Shown here: positions 1 through 9,141 of the stretch, piece after piece
Layout of the letters: every line of letters starts with the position of its first letter
How positions within the stretch are numbered: position 1 is the stretch's first letter
NCBI RefSeq assembly: GCF_003671765.1
Contig: NZ_QPIB01000011.1
Location: 136,984 to 200,983 of the forward strand
Source of the DNA: Xenophilus sp. E41
GTDB lineage: Bacteria; Pseudomonadota; Gammaproteobacteria; Burkholderiales; Burkholderiaceae_C
Direction of reading: 5' to 3'
Length of the DNA: 64,000 nt
Position numbers and translations under genes: made by a program
Notes under the pieces: generated by a model
Seen by the model: only the letters and a program-made list of their open reading frames with translations
Databases searched by the model: none
Told to the model about the DNA's origin: nothing

Positions 1-205
1 AGCGGCTGGCGGATCAGGGCTCGCGATTGTTTGAGCGAAGCGAGTTCGAGCGAGACCCCGCCAGCCGCGAGCACCGCAGGTTGCCCGCAGCGAAGCGGAG
101 GGACGCAGACAGTGGGGTCGCCTTCTCTTTGGTTACTTTCTCTTGGCGAGACAAGAGAAAGTGACTGCGCCGCCGGGCGCACATCCCGGCCCCTGCATCT
201 AAACC
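1..205. repeat. Intergenic repeat with perfect hairpin
   Basis: No convincing gene lies here. Positions 135-144 (actttctctt) and 153-162 (aagagaaagt) form a perfect 10-bp stem with an 8-nt loop, inside a stretch that reads like a dispersed non-coding element (ggttactttctcttgg...). Such elements are common between genes in Comamonadaceae and often give spurious short reading frames. The hairpin lies downstream of the minus-strand channel gene and may also limit read-through. Confidence 0.5.
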
Positions 206-235
206 CTGAGCAAGCTCAGAAGCAGCCCCGAATCT

Positions 236-2758
236 TCAGACGCCCGCCGCAGGCGAAGAAGGCGAAGAAGGCGCCGCCATCACCATCGTCGGCACCGCCA
301 GCGCCAGTCCAGCCTTCCTGAACTCCTCCAGCATCGTGAACAGCAGATCACTCTTCACCCCACCCGCCAGCCGCGGACTCGGCACATACGCGATCGCCTG
401 AAAGATCAGTTGCCCGTTCTCGATGCCTTCCAGCGTGAGCGACGGCGCCGGCGTCGCCAGCACGCCGGGGTGCGCGGAGCAGGCCGCCAGCATCAGCTCG
501 CGCACCTTGTTCGCATCGGTGTTCAGCGGCATGGGCATGCGGATCAGCACGCGGCCCTCGGCATTGGCCAGGGTCATGTTGCGCACGGTCTTGGTGATGA
601 ACTCCGAGTTCGGCACGATCACCGTGGAGCGGTCGCCCAGCGCGATCTCGGTCGCGCGCACGTTGATGCGCCGCACGTCGCCCTCGGTCGTGCCCAGCAC
701 CACCCAGTCGCCCACCTTCACCGGCCGCTCGGCCAGCAGGATCAGGCCAGAGATGAAGTTCTGCACGATGGCCTGCAGGCCGAAGCCGATGCCCACCGAC
801 AGCGCGCTCGCGATCCACGCGATGCGGTTGATGCCGATGCCCAGCGCCGACAGCGCGATCGCCACCACCAGGATGCCGCCCGCATAGCCCAGCAGCGTGG
901 TGAGCGAGCTCTGCATGCCCGCTTCCAGCGTGGTGGTGGGCAGATAGCGCTCCTGCAGCCAGTGGCGCGCCACGCGCAGCGCGATGAAGCCGGCCACCAG
1001 CACGCCGATGGCGCTGAAGATGGCCGAGGGCACCAACTGGAACTCGCCGATCTTCACGCCGGCGCCGAACTTGCCGCTGCGCTGGAACACCTCGCCGGGG
1101 TCGGTGCCCAGCGGCGCGACCAGCGCGATCACCATGTAGAAGAACAGCGCCACACGCGCGAGCGCCGACAGCACCACGGCCGCCTGGTCGAGCGTGGCCG
1201 GCGCGAAGCCGAAGCTCTTCTGCAGCCGCCCGCCGAAGCCGCTCTTGGCCGACACGGTGGCCATGAACAGGTCGTCGGCGAACTTGAACAGCACGTAGAA
1301 GGCGCAGGCCACGATGCCGGTCCACATCAGCTGGCCGGCCAGCAGGCTCGCCAGGGCCACGTAGCCCATGCCCACCAGCACCCAGATCGCGATCAGCACC
1401 AGCGTGATGGCGCCCAGGAGCATCGCCACCCACAACGGGCGCTCGTAGGGCTTGGGCGCGGCGGGCGGCGCATCGGAGGAGCCCTCCAGCGGCACCGGTC
1501 CGCTGGTGTCGCTGCCATCGGCGGCACCCTGGGGCTTGGGCCCGCGCAGGCGCAGCAGCATGGCGGCGATGAGGCCGGTCAGCGCCAGCGCGGTGATCAC
1601 GTGCGTGGCCACCACCGCCGCCAGGCTGGCGTCGATCAACGCATTGATCTGCGCCGGCACCCACACCAGCACCATCGTCAGCGCGGCCAGCAGGGGGAAG
1701 GCGCGCAGGCGCTTGGCCATCGGGTCCGGAATGGGCGGCAGCCGCCACGAGGGCCGGGCGTTGGCCAGCAGGGCGCGGCCCAGGCTCACGACGAAGGTCA
1801 TGAACAGCAGCGAGCTGCTGAGCACCTTGGCCAGCTCGCGCGTCTGCGCGCCCAGCAGGCCGTGCGCGTCGAAGGTCGACACCGAGGTGCGCAGGGCCAG
1901 CGCCACGATCAGCATGTTGGCGCCGACGATGGCGATCACCAGCAGCGAACGTCGCAGCCGCCCGCCCGGCAGCAGGCGCTGCGCCAGCAGCACCAGGCCG
2001 CGCTCGGCCAGCAGGTTGCCCACGGTGATGAGCAGCAGGGCCAGCGCCAGCGTCAGCAGCACCGGGCCGCGGTGCGCTTCCTGGCGGGCCCGCGCGGCGC
2101 CGGCCTCGATCCCGGCGCCCAGCACCTGCAGGCGATCGATGTCGTCGGGCCAGGCCTCGGCGAGGTCGTGCCAGAAGGTGCGGCCCAGCGGCGAGGCGGA
2201 GCGTTCGCTGATCTGCGCCTCGAACAGCTCGCGCCGCTTGTTCAGCAGGTCGTTGCCGCGCTGCTGCGCATCGACCACCACCAGCCGCGCCAGGCGCACG
2301 TCGGCATCGACGGCGTTGCGCTCCTTGGTGAGCAGGGCGCGCTGGCGGGTGATGTCCGGGTCTTCGCTGGTGCCGGGCGGCGGCGGGTTGCCCAGCTCGC
2401 CCAGGCGGGCGTTGAGGTCGTTGAGCTGCCCGGTGCGGGCGGCGATGAACTTGTCCGCCTGCGCACCGATGGCGGCGATCTGGCCCATCAGCCCGCGCAT
2501 GTCGCCCGAGGTGTCGGCCGCGGTGGGCAGCTTGGCCAGCTGGTCGCGCAGGTCGGCGATGTCGGGCAGGGGGGCGGCGTCCTGCGCGGCCTGCGAGGGG
2601 GCTTGGGCTTGGGCCTGCGGCTGCGACTGCGTCTGGGCCTGTGCCCAGCCGAGGCCCGGCAGGGTGGCGAGCACCCAGGCCAGCAGCAGCGCCCGCAGCG
2701 GCAGGGCGATCGAGGAGGCAATCATTCCGCGCATGCCCGGCATCATAGGCAGCGCCAT
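236..2758 (-). CDS. MscS-family mechanosensitive channel with DUF3772 domain
   Basis: Large inner-membrane channel of the MscS superfamily, about 840 residues against 286 for E. coli MscS, expected to release solutes on hypo-osmotic shock. A hydrophobic signal-like segment ending in LGWAQAQ is followed by a Gln/Ala-rich stretch and a periplasmic DUF3772-type helical region (roughly residues 70-210). About ten membrane segments follow, then the MscS pore and beta domain with the GIGFGLQAIVQNFISGLILL-type pore helix near residue 660. An upstream TTG at 2770 is possible; the ATG at 2758 or one of the next ATGs is more likely, since none has a strong ribosome site. The family call is firm; the solute is unknown. 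Confidence 0.9.
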   Translation of the reverse strand: MALPMMPGMRGMIASSIALPLRALLLAWVLATLPGLGWAQAQTQSQPQAQAQAPSQAAQDAAPLPDIADLRDQLAKLPTAADTSGDMRGLMGQIAAIGAQADKFIAARTGQLNDLNARLGELGNPPPPGTSEDPDITRQRALLTKERNAVDADVRLARLVVVDAQQRGNDLLNKRRELFEAQISERSASPLGRTFWHDLAEAWPDDIDRLQVLGAGIEAGAARARQEAHRGPVLLTLALALLLITVGNLLAERGLVLLAQRLLPGGRLRRSLLVIAIVGANMLIVALALRTSVSTFDAHGLLGAQTRELAKVLSSSLLFMTFVVSLGRALLANARPSWRLPPIPDPMAKRLRAFPLLAALTMVLVWVPAQINALIDASLAAVVATHVITALALTGLIAAMLLRLRGPKPQGAADGSDTSGPVPLEGSSDAPPAAPKPYERPLWVAMLLGAITLVLIAIWVLVGMGYVALASLLAGQLMWTGIVACAFYVLFKFADDLFMATVSAKSGFGGRLQKSFGFAPATLDQAAVVLSALARVALFFYMVIALVAPLGTDPGEVFQRSGKFGAGVKIGEFQLVPSAIFSAIGVLVAGFIALRVARHWLQERYLPTTTLEAGMQSSLTTLLGYAGGILVVAIALSALGIGINRIAWIASALSVGIGFGLQAIVQNFISGLILLAERPVKVGDWVVLGTTEGDVRRINVRATEIALGDRSTVIVPNSEFITKTVRNMTLANAEGRVLIRMPMPLNTDANKVRELMLAACSAHPGVLATPAPSLTLEGIENGQLIFQAIAYVPSPRLAGGVKSDLLFTMLEEFRKAGLALAVPTMVMAAPSSPSSPAAGV

Positions 2759-2802
2759 TTCATGTGCCAAAAGTGCCCGCCACGCCCGTGGGACGGGCGC
2801 GG

Positions 2803-2845
2803 GCAGCTATGAAAAATGCAGCGCAGGTGCCAGGCGTGCGCGGGT
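2803..2845. repeat. Possible degenerate copy of intergenic repeat family A
   Basis: The stretch gctatgaaaaatgcagcgcaggtgcc resembles the left end of the copy at 50499-50562 (gctatgaaaaaaatagcgcc). It lies between the channel gene and the stop of the LacI gene. The match is weak and short. Confidence 0.3.
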
Positions 2846-3859
2846 TCAGGCGGGCACCGGCCCGCAGGACTCGCCCACCACCAGTTCGGATTCCAGCTCG
2901 ATGCGCTCCGGCACGAAGCCCAGGGGATCTTCCAGGCGCCGCAGCATCAGGCGCGCGGCGGCCCGCCCGGTGCTCATCAGGTCCACGCGCAGGCAGGTCA
3001 GCGGCGGGTTGGCGAACTCCATCATCTCGGTCGAGCCGATGGAGACCACCGACAGGTCGCGCGGCACCTGCAGGCCCCGCTTGCGCACGGTGCGCAGCGC
3101 CCCCGACAGCAGCCGCGTGGCCAGGCACACGAGCGCCGTGGGCGGCTCGGGCAGGTCGAGCAGGGCGGCCATGGCCTCGCCGCCGTCCTGCAGCGGGGAG
3201 TTCATGCGCGGGATGTAGCGGCGCTCGGCCGGCAGGCCGGCCTGGCGGTAGGCGTCGTCGTAGCCGGCGATGCGTTCGCCGCCGGGCACGCGGTCGAGCG
3301 CGGGCGTGATGAGCGCGATGCGCCGGTGGCCGAGGTTCAACAGGTGCCGCGTGGCCACGCGCAGGGCGTTGCGCCGCTCCAGGCAGACCCGGTCCATGCC
3401 CTCGACGTCGCGATCGATCAGCACCAGCGGCAGGCGGTTGCCCGCGTAGTGCGCGGCCTGCATCACGTCCGGGTGATAGGAGGCGCCGATGATCGCGCCG
3501 TCGAGCGCACAGCGCTGGAAGGTGTCGAAGACGGCCTGCTCGCGCGCCTCCTCGCCGTGCGCGTCGGCCAGCAGGAGCATGCGCCCGTGCAGCGACAGCT
3601 CGTGCTCCACGCCCGCGATGATGCTGGCGTACATGGGGTGGCGCATGTCGTTGACCAGCATGCCGATGATGTTGCTGCGCCCCAGCCGCAGGCCGGGCGC
3701 CTGCGCGTTTGGCTGGTACCCCAGGCGGCGCGCCGCCTCGGCCACGCGGGCGCGCAGCGCGGGGCTCACGTGCTTGCTGCCGTTGAGTGCGCGCGACACC
3801 GAGCCGGCGGCCACGCCCGCCTCCCGCGCCACGTCGAGCACCAAGACGCTCTTGGCCAT
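2846..3859 (-). CDS. LacI-family transcriptional regulator
   Basis: About 337 residues. An N-terminal LacI helix-turn-helix (LDVAREAGVAAGSVSRALNG, residues ~8-27) with the hinge region is followed by a periplasmic-binding-protein-like effector domain containing RSNIIGMLVNDMRHPMYASI. It probably represses itself and the divergent oxidoreductase/binding-protein pair, going by gene order and the palindrome upstream. The ATG at 3859 puts the helix-turn-helix at its usual distance from the N-terminus; an in-frame ATG at 3910 would add 17 residues and swallow the palindrome. Family clear, inducer unknown. Confidence 0.9.
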   Translation of the reverse strand: MAKSVLVLDVAREAGVAAGSVSRALNGSKHVSPALRARVAEAARRLGYQPNAQAPGLRLGRSNIIGMLVNDMRHPMYASIIAGVEHELSLHGRMLLLADAHGEEAREQAVFDTFQRCALDGAIIGASYHPDVMQAAHYAGNRLPLVLIDRDVEGMDRVCLERRNALRVATRHLLNLGHRRIALITPALDRVPGGERIAGYDDAYRQAGLPAERRYIPRMNSPLQDGGEAMAALLDLPEPPTALVCLATRLLSGALRTVRKRGLQVPRDLSVVSIGSTEMMEFANPPLTCLRVDLMSTGRAAARLMLRRLEDPLGFVPERIELESELVVGESCGPVPA

Positions 3860-3877
3860 GCTCTGAAAAGTTTGCAG

Positions 3878-3962
3878 GTTTTCGGAAAACGATTGTAGGG
3901 ATGCCGCCATTTATCGCCTGGACGGCATGCACGAGCATTCCGCAAACGATTTCTGAACGATT
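3878..3962. promoter_or_regulatory. Putative LacI-type operator region
   Basis: The divergent promoter region holds a perfect palindrome gttttc-g-gaaaac at 3878-3890 and three copies of aacgatt at 3888-3894, 3945-3951 and 3956-3962; the last two start 11 bp apart, one helical turn. Binding by the adjacent LacI regulator is inferred, not shown. Confidence 0.4.
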
Positions 3963-3971
3963 GGAGACTCG

Positions 3972-5390
3972 ATGGCCCGCCTTCCCCTGTTCGACCTGAG
4001 CCAGGTCCCCGGCCCGCTGGGCGAATTGCTGCGTTCGCGACCCCCGCTCGACCTGTACCGCGTGCTGCCCCATGCGCCCGAGGTGGCCGAAGGCTTCCTC
4101 GGCCTGGGCGGCGCGATCCTGCGCCGTTCGTCGCTCGCGCCCGAGCTGCGCGAACTGGTGATCCTGCGCGTCGGTGCCCTGAGCGAGGCCCACTACGAAG
4201 TGCATCAGCACCGCCGCGTGGCGCGCGGCCTGGGCATGGCCGAAGACAAGATCGAGGCCGCGCTTGCCGACCCGGCGAGCCCGCTGTTCGACGAACGCGA
4301 GAAGGCCGTGCTGGCCTTCACCGACGCCGTGGTGCGCCAGGTCAAGGCACCGGAGCCGCTCTACCGCGCCCTGGCCGCGCATTGCTCGGCGCAGGAGCAG
4401 ATGGAGGTGATCGTCACCATCGGCTTCTACATGCTGGTCAGCCGGCTGCTGGAGAACCTGGAGCTGGAGGTGGAGGACGCGCACGCCGCGCCGCTCACCA
4501 TCGAGCGGGCCGCCGCGGCAACCCCGGCACCGCAGGCGCCCGAAGCCGACCCGTCGCGCCAGCTCTTCGCCCCCGCGCTGGGCCGTGCCCGCCCCGCGGG
4601 TCGGCTGGCCGGGCGGCGTGTGCTCGTCGTCGGCGGCGGCCAGCGCCGCACCGTCGATGCCGATCCGCCGGTGGGCAACGGCCGCGCGATGACCGTGCTG
4701 TTCGCCCGGGAGGGCGCCACGGTGGCCTGCGCCGACCTGGACCTCGCCAGCGCACAGGAAAGCGTGGATTGGGCCGGGCGCGAAGGCGGCCGTGCCCACG
4801 CGCTGCAGGCCGACGTGTCGAAGCCCGAAGAGATCACGCGCCTGGTGCGCGAGGCGACCGAAGCCATGGGCGGACTGGACGGGCTGGTGCTCAACGTCGG
4901 CATCGGCAACAGCAGCCGCTTCGGCAACGAGACGGCCGAGGCCTGGGACGCGGTGATGGACGTGAACCTGCGCGCCCACATGCTGTGCGCCCAGGCGGCG
5001 GCCGCGGTGATGGCGCCCGGTGGCTCGATGGTCTTCGTCTCGTCCACCGCCTCCATCTCGCCGCTCAGCGGCCTGCCGGTGTACGAGTGCTCCAAGGCGG
5101 CCCTGGCGGCGCTGTGCCGCTCCACGGCCTACGCCACCCACGGCCAGGGGCTGCGGGCCAACGTGATCGCGCCGGGCCTGATCGACACGCCCCTGGGCCG
5201 CGACGCCACGCGCAACCGGCCGAACCGTGCCGCGCGGCCCCTGCCTTTCGGCCGCCAGGGCACGGGCTGGGAGGTGGCGCACGGCACGCTGTTCCTGCTC
5301 TCGTCCGAGTCCTCGTACGTGAACGGGCAGGTGCTGATCGCCGACGGCGGGTTGTCGATCAGCACCGTGCGCCAGCCCGAAGCGGCCTGA
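3972..5390 (+). CDS. Carboxymuconolactone decarboxylase-like / SDR fusion protein
   Basis: A 472-residue two-domain protein. Residues ~1-175 match the CMD/AhpD-like all-helical family (ELRELVILRVGAL... then AHYEVHQHRRVAR); the CxxC redox pair of AhpD is absent, as in many CMD members. After a Pro/Ala-rich linker, residues ~205-465 form a short-chain dehydrogenase/reductase with an expanded nucleotide-binding loop (VVGGGQ...GNGRAM), the NVGIGN strand, catalytic Ser in FVSSTAS and YxxxK as YECSK. Substrate unknown; the pairing suggests a two-step attack on a small acid or lactone. It starts 61 bp from the upper LacI ATG, with ttggag before the ATG, and is followed by a Bug binding protein that may supply substrate. 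Confidence 0.85.
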   Translation: MARLPLFDLSQVPGPLGELLRSRPPLDLYRVLPHAPEVAEGFLGLGGAILRRSSLAPELRELVILRVGALSEAHYEVHQHRRVARGLGMAEDKIEAALADPASPLFDEREKAVLAFTDAVVRQVKAPEPLYRALAAHCSAQEQMEVIVTIGFYMLVSRLLENLELEVEDAHAAPLTIERAAAATPAPQAPEADPSRQLFAPALGRARPAGRLAGRRVLVVGGGQRRTVDADPPVGNGRAMTVLFAREGATVACADLDLASAQESVDWAGREGGRAHALQADVSKPEEITRLVREATEAMGGLDGLVLNVGIGNSSRFGNETAEAWDAVMDVNLRAHMLCAQAAAAVMAPGGSMVFVSSTASISPLSGLPVYECSKAALAALCRSTAYATHGQGLRANVIAPGLIDTPLGRDATRNRPNRAARPLPFGRQGTGWEVAHGTLFLLSSESSYVNGQVLIADGGLSISTVRQPEAA

Positions 5391-5444
5391 GCGCGGCCGG
5401 CCATCCCGGCGATGGAACCCGACGACAACCACCAGGAGACACCC

Positions 5445-6449
5445 ATGCCATTTCCCTCCCAGCCCCTTCATCGCCGCCAGCTGCTTGCCATGCTCGGCGC
5501 CGCGGGCCTCGCCGGCGCCACCGGCGTCCGCGCCGAGGACACCTGGCCGTCGCGGCCGATTCGCATGATCGTGCCCAGCGGGGCCGGCAGCGGCGCCGAC
5601 CTGCTGTGCCGCCTGTTCAGCGACGCGCTGGCGCAGGCCGTCAAGCAGCCCGTCGTGGTGGACAACAAACCCGGCGCCAATGGCGTGCTGGCCGCCGAGC
5701 AACTCGTGCGGGCGGCTCCCGACGGCTACACGCTGGCTTGGCTCAGCTCGTCCTCCACCGTCATCAACCAGGCCGTGCAGCCGAACCTGAGCTTCGATGT
5801 CGTCCGCGACACCGTGCCGATCGTCCAGGTCGGCGTCGGCGGCATCGCCCTGGTCGCGACGCCGGACTTCCCGGCGCGCAACCTGCAGGAGTTCATCGCC
5901 GCCGTGAAGGCGCGGCCCCCCGGCGCGCTCAACTACGCGAGCTGGGGCGTGGGCTCGACCGGGCACCTGGTGATGGAATGGGTCAAGGCCAAGGCCGGGC
6001 TCGACCTGCGCCACGTGCCCTACAAGACCATGCCGCAGATCTACCAGGACATGCAGGGCGGCAACATCCAGATCGCCTGGGTGGACGTCAGCAGCCTGGT
6101 GCCGCTCGTCAAGTCCGGCAAGCTGCGCTGCCTGGCGCTCAGCGGCACGCAGCGCAGCCCGCAGATGTCCGAGGTGCAGACGCTGACGCAGCAGGGCTAC
6201 CGCTTCGACGCCGACGCGTGGTACGGCGTCTTCGCGTCCAGGGGCGCACCGGCGGCCGTGGTCGAGACGGTGAACCGCCATGTGCGCGCCGCACTGCTCG
6301 CCCCCGAACTGAAGGACCGCCGCATGGCCCTGAACCTCGACGACAACACGCCGCAGCGCTCGCCCGAGGAGTTCGGGCGCCTCGTGCGCGAGGACCTCAG
6401 GCTGTGGCAGGGCATCGCGCGCGACGCCGGCATCAAGCTCGACGCTTGA
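5445..6449 (+). CDS. Bug-family (TctC-like) periplasmic binding protein
   Basis: Solute receptor of the tripartite tricarboxylate transporter type, greatly expanded in Burkholderiales. The ATG at 5445 follows aggag at 5434-5438 and gives 334 residues, the usual length. The N-terminus RRQLLAMLGAAGLAGATGVRA is a signal peptide with a twin-arginine-like pair. The family start WPSRPIRMIVPSGAGSGADL follows, and VVDNKPGANG is the conserved ligand-loop region. No TctA/TctB membrane genes are adjacent, which is common for Bug proteins. Probably co-transcribed with the CMD/SDR fusion (55 bp gap). Confidence 0.92.
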   Translation: MPFPSQPLHRRQLLAMLGAAGLAGATGVRAEDTWPSRPIRMIVPSGAGSGADLLCRLFSDALAQAVKQPVVVDNKPGANGVLAAEQLVRAAPDGYTLAWLSSSSTVINQAVQPNLSFDVVRDTVPIVQVGVGGIALVATPDFPARNLQEFIAAVKARPPGALNYASWGVGSTGHLVMEWVKAKAGLDLRHVPYKTMPQIYQDMQGGNIQIAWVDVSSLVPLVKSGKLRCLALSGTQRSPQMSEVQTLTQQGYRFDADAWYGVFASRGAPAAVVETVNRHVRAALLAPELKDRRMALNLDDNTPQRSPEEFGRLVREDLRLWQGIARDAGIKLDA

Positions 6450-6470
6450 GCCGTGCCGCGGCCGCGGTGC

Positions 6471-7220
6471 TCAGGCCGGCGCGAACAGGTCGACCCGGTC
6501 GGTGATGATGCCGTCGGTGCCCAGGTCGATGAGCCGTTGCGCCGCCCACTCGTCGTTGACGGTGTAGCTCAGCGTGCGCAGGCCGGCGGCCTTGGCGACG
6601 GCCACGGTGGTGGCATCCCACAAGGCATGGTTGCAGACGACGGCCTGGCAGCCCAGCGTGCGGGCGGTGTCGAGCCAGCCGTCCGGCAGCGTGTCGAGCA
6701 GCAGGCCGCGCGGCAGGGCCGGGGCGGTTTCGCGTGCGGCGGCCAGCGCGTGCGGCTTGAAGGAGGTGAGCAGCGGCGGCACGGCCGCACCCGACCACAA
6801 CGCCGCCGCCTCGCGCGCCACGGCCGCGCCGGTGGCGTCGTCGGTGCCCGGCGTCGGCTTGATCTCGATGTTCAGCAAATGCCCGTTGGCGAGGCAGAAG
6901 CGCGCCAGCGCCGCCAGCGTGGGCAGCGGCTCGCCGGCGTAGCGGCGCGAATGCCAGCCGCCCGCGTCGCGCTGCGAGAGCGCGTGCCAGGGCTGCTCGC
7001 CGCCGATGCCGTGGCCATCGGTGGTGCGGTCCAGCGTGGCGTCGTGCATGAGGAACACCACGCCGTCGCTGCTGAGCTTGGCGTCGCACTCGAACATGCG
7101 ATAGCCGTGTTCCGCGCCCAGGCGGAAGGCGGCCAGCGTGTTCTCGGGCGCCAGCTTGCCGGCACCGCGGTGGGCGATCCAGCGGGGGTAGGGCCAGGCG
7201 GGCAGGGTGCCAGCGGTCAT
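6471..7220 (-). CDS. ugpQ: Glycerophosphodiester phosphodiesterase
   Basis: 249 residues; hydrolyses glycerophosphodiesters to glycerol-3-phosphate and an alcohol. The GDPD signature is visible: IAHRGAGKLAPENTLAAF near residues 14-31, then ECDAKLSSDGVVFLMHD, where the Glu/Asp pair binds metal and the second His is catalytic. No signal peptide, so cytoplasmic, like E. coli UgpQ. Its ATG overlaps the ugpC stop by one base, indicating translational coupling and last place in the ugp operon. Confidence 0.95.
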   Translation of the reverse strand: MTAGTLPAWPYPRWIAHRGAGKLAPENTLAAFRLGAEHGYRMFECDAKLSSDGVVFLMHDATLDRTTDGHGIGGEQPWHALSQRDAGGWHSRRYAGEPLPTLAALARFCLANGHLLNIEIKPTPGTDDATGAAVAREAAALWSGAAVPPLLTSFKPHALAAARETAPALPRGLLLDTLPDGWLDTARTLGCQAVVCNHALWDATTVAVAKAAGLRTLSYTVNDEWAAQRLIDLGTDGIITDRVDLFAPA

Positions 7221-8230
7221 CAGTTGGCGGCTCTTTTTCCGGAGCCGGCGTCGAACCAGTGCAGCTTGTCGGGCCGCGCCGCCATGCGCACCGTCTCGCC
7301 GACCTTCGGCGCGCGCTGCGATTCGTCGGCGCGCATGATGATCTGCTCATCGCCGATGCGGCCGTAGATCAGGCGCTCGGCGCCCAGCAGCTCGACCTGC
7401 TCGATGTTCACCGTCCAGCCGCTGTCGTCCAGCACGATGTGCTCGGGACGGATGCCCAGGATCTGGCCCGTGCGCACGCCCGGTGCCTGCTTGAGCAGAT
7501 TCATCGGCGGCGAGCCGATGAAGCTGGCCACGAAGGTGGTGGCCGGCGTGTTGTAGACCTCCTCGGGCGTGCCGAACTGGTCCATGACGCCGGCGTTCAT
7601 CACGATGATGCGCTGCGCCAGCGTCATGGCCTCGACCTGGTCGTGGGTGACGAAGAGGGACGTGATGCCCAGCTCGCGGTGCAGCTTCTGGATCTCGAGC
7701 CGGGTCTGCGCGCGCAGCTTGGCGTCCAGGTTGGACAGCGGCTCGTCGAACAGGAAGACCTGCGGCTGACGCACGATGGCGCGGCCCATGGCCACGCGCT
7801 GGCGCTGTCCGCCCGACAGCTCGCGCGGCTTGCGCTGGAGCAGGTGGCCCAGCTCGAGGATCTTCGCGGCCTTGTCGACGCGGGCCTTGATCTCGTCCTT
7901 GGGCACGCCCTGGATGCGCAGGCCGTAGGCCATGTTGTCGAAGTTCGACATGTGCGGGTACAGCGCGTAGTTCTGGAACACCATCGCGATGTCGCGCTGC
8001 GCCGGCTCGATGTCGTTGACCACGCGGCTGCCGATGGCGATCTCGCCGGCCGAGACTTCTTCCAGACCCGCCACCATACGCAGCAGCGTGGACTTGCCGC
8101 AGCCCGACGGCCCGACGATGACGACGAACTCGCCGTCCTTGATGTCGGCGCTCACGCCGTGGATGACCTGGTTGGCCTTGGCGCCCTTGCCGTAGCGCTT
8201 GATGACGTTGCGAAGGGAAATACCGGACAT
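7220..8230 (-). CDS. ugpC: sn-Glycerol-3-phosphate ABC transporter ATPase
   Basis: 336 residues. Energises uptake of glycerol-3-phosphate and glycerophosphodiesters. Walker [10 protein letters not shown] (residues 40-48), Q-loop region [13 protein letters not shown], signature [14 protein letters not shown], Walker B VFLFDEP and the switch His in FVTHDQVEA are all present, followed by the TOBE-type C-terminal domain typical of the MalK/UgpC group. The start ATG at 8230 gives MSGISLRNV, normal for the family. Within the ugpB-A-E-C-Q operon. Confidence 0.95.
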   Translation of the reverse strand: MSGISLRNVIKRYGKGAKANQVIHGVSADIKDGEFVVIVGPSGCGKSTLLRMVAGLEEVSAGEIAIGSRVVNDIEPAQRDIAMVFQNYALYPHMSNFDNMAYGLRIQGVPKDEIKARVDKAAKILELGHLLQRKPRELSGGQRQRVAMGRAIVRQPQVFLFDEPLSNLDAKLRAQTRLEIQKLHRELGITSLFVTHDQVEAMTLAQRIIVMNAGVMDQFGTPEEVYNTPATTFVASFIGSPPMNLLKQAPGVRTGQILGIRPEHIVLDDSGWTVNIEQVELLGAERLIYGRIGDEQIIMRADESQRAPKVGETVRMAARPDKLHWFDAGSGKRAAN

Positions 8231-8253
8231 GCTTTTCTCGTGTTCTCGCGTTC

Positions 8254-9102
8254 TTACTTTTCGGTGTCGACCAGGCCCTTGACGAACCAGCGCTGCATGA
8301 GGACCACGACGATGGCCGGTGGGATGAGAGCCAGCATGGCGGTGGCCATGACCAGGTTCCAGTCCACCGCGGCGTCGCCGCTGGCGATCATCCGCTTGAT
8401 GCCGATCACCACCGGGTACATGTCCTCGGTGGTGGTGGCCAGCAGCGGCCAGAGGTACTGGTTCCAGCCGTAGATGAACTGGATCACGAACAGGGCGGCG
8501 ATGGAGGTCTGCGACAGCGGCACCAGCACGTCCTTGAAGAAGCGCATCGGCCCGGCGCCGTCGATGCGCGCCGCCTCCACCAGTTCGTCGGGCACGGACA
8601 GGAAGAACTGCCGGAACAGGAAGGTCGCCGTGGCCGAGGCAATCAGCGGCACCGTCAGGCCCGCGTAGGTGTTGAGCATGTTGAGGTCCGCCAGCACCTT
8701 GTAGGTGGGCAGGATGCGCACCTCCACCGGCAGCATCAGCGTCACGAAGATCATCCAGAAGACGATCTTCTTGAACGGGAAGCGGAAGTACACGATGGCG
8801 AAGGCCGACAGCAGCGAGATGGCGATCTTGCCCAGCGCGATGACCATGGCCGTCACGAAGCTGATCCACATCATGCGGCCCACCACCACGCGGGCGCCCT
8901 GGGTGTCGGCGCCGGTGAGCGCGGCGGTGTAGTTCTCCACCAGGTGCGAGCCGGGGGTGATCGGCATCGGCACCTTCAGGATCTCGTCGCGCGTGTGGGT
9001 GGACGCGACGAAGGCCAGGTAGATCGGGAAGACGACAATCACGATGCCCAGGATCAGCACCAGGTGCGACAGCAGCGTGAGGCCGGGGCGGCGTTCAACC
9101 AT
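8254..9102 (-). CDS. ugpE: sn-Glycerol-3-phosphate ABC transporter permease
   Basis: 282 residues, inner-membrane permease of the MalG type with six predicted membrane segments. The EAA loop that docks the ATPase is [22 protein letters not shown] near residues 175-196. E. coli UgpE is 281 residues. Lies between ugpA (39 bp upstream) and ugpC (23 bp downstream). Confidence 0.95.
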   Translation of the reverse strand: MVERRPGLTLLSHLVLILGIVIVVFPIYLAFVASTHTRDEILKVPMPITPGSHLVENYTAALTGADTQGARVVVGRMMWISFVTAMVIALGKIAISLLSAFAIVYFRFPFKKIVFWMIFVTLMLPVEVRILPTYKVLADLNMLNTYAGLTVPLIASATATFLFRQFFLSVPDELVEAARIDGAGPMRFFKDVLVPLSQTSIAALFVIQFIYGWNQYLWPLLATTTEDMYPVVIGIKRMIASGDAAVDWNLVMATAMLALIPPAIVVVLMQRWFVKGLVDTEK

Positions 9103-9141
9103 GAGTGGAGCTCCGGGCGAAAGGAAGGGCAGGGGAGCGCA

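Noticed and set aside
31-321. 96-residue frame at the window start
   Set aside because: Lies over a hairpin repeat and the 3' end of the channel gene, with low-complexity translation.
410-2812. Long open frame of ~800 residues on the plus strand opposite the MscS gene
   Set aside because: His/Gln/Arg-rich translation with no domain; it is the antisense shadow of a high-GC gene whose protein has clear membrane segments.
2760-6281. 1173-residue minus-strand frame across LacI, the fusion protein and the Bug gene
   Set aside because: Spans several real genes on both strands, composition is shadow-like (His/Arg/Gly-rich) and it has no start signals or motifs.
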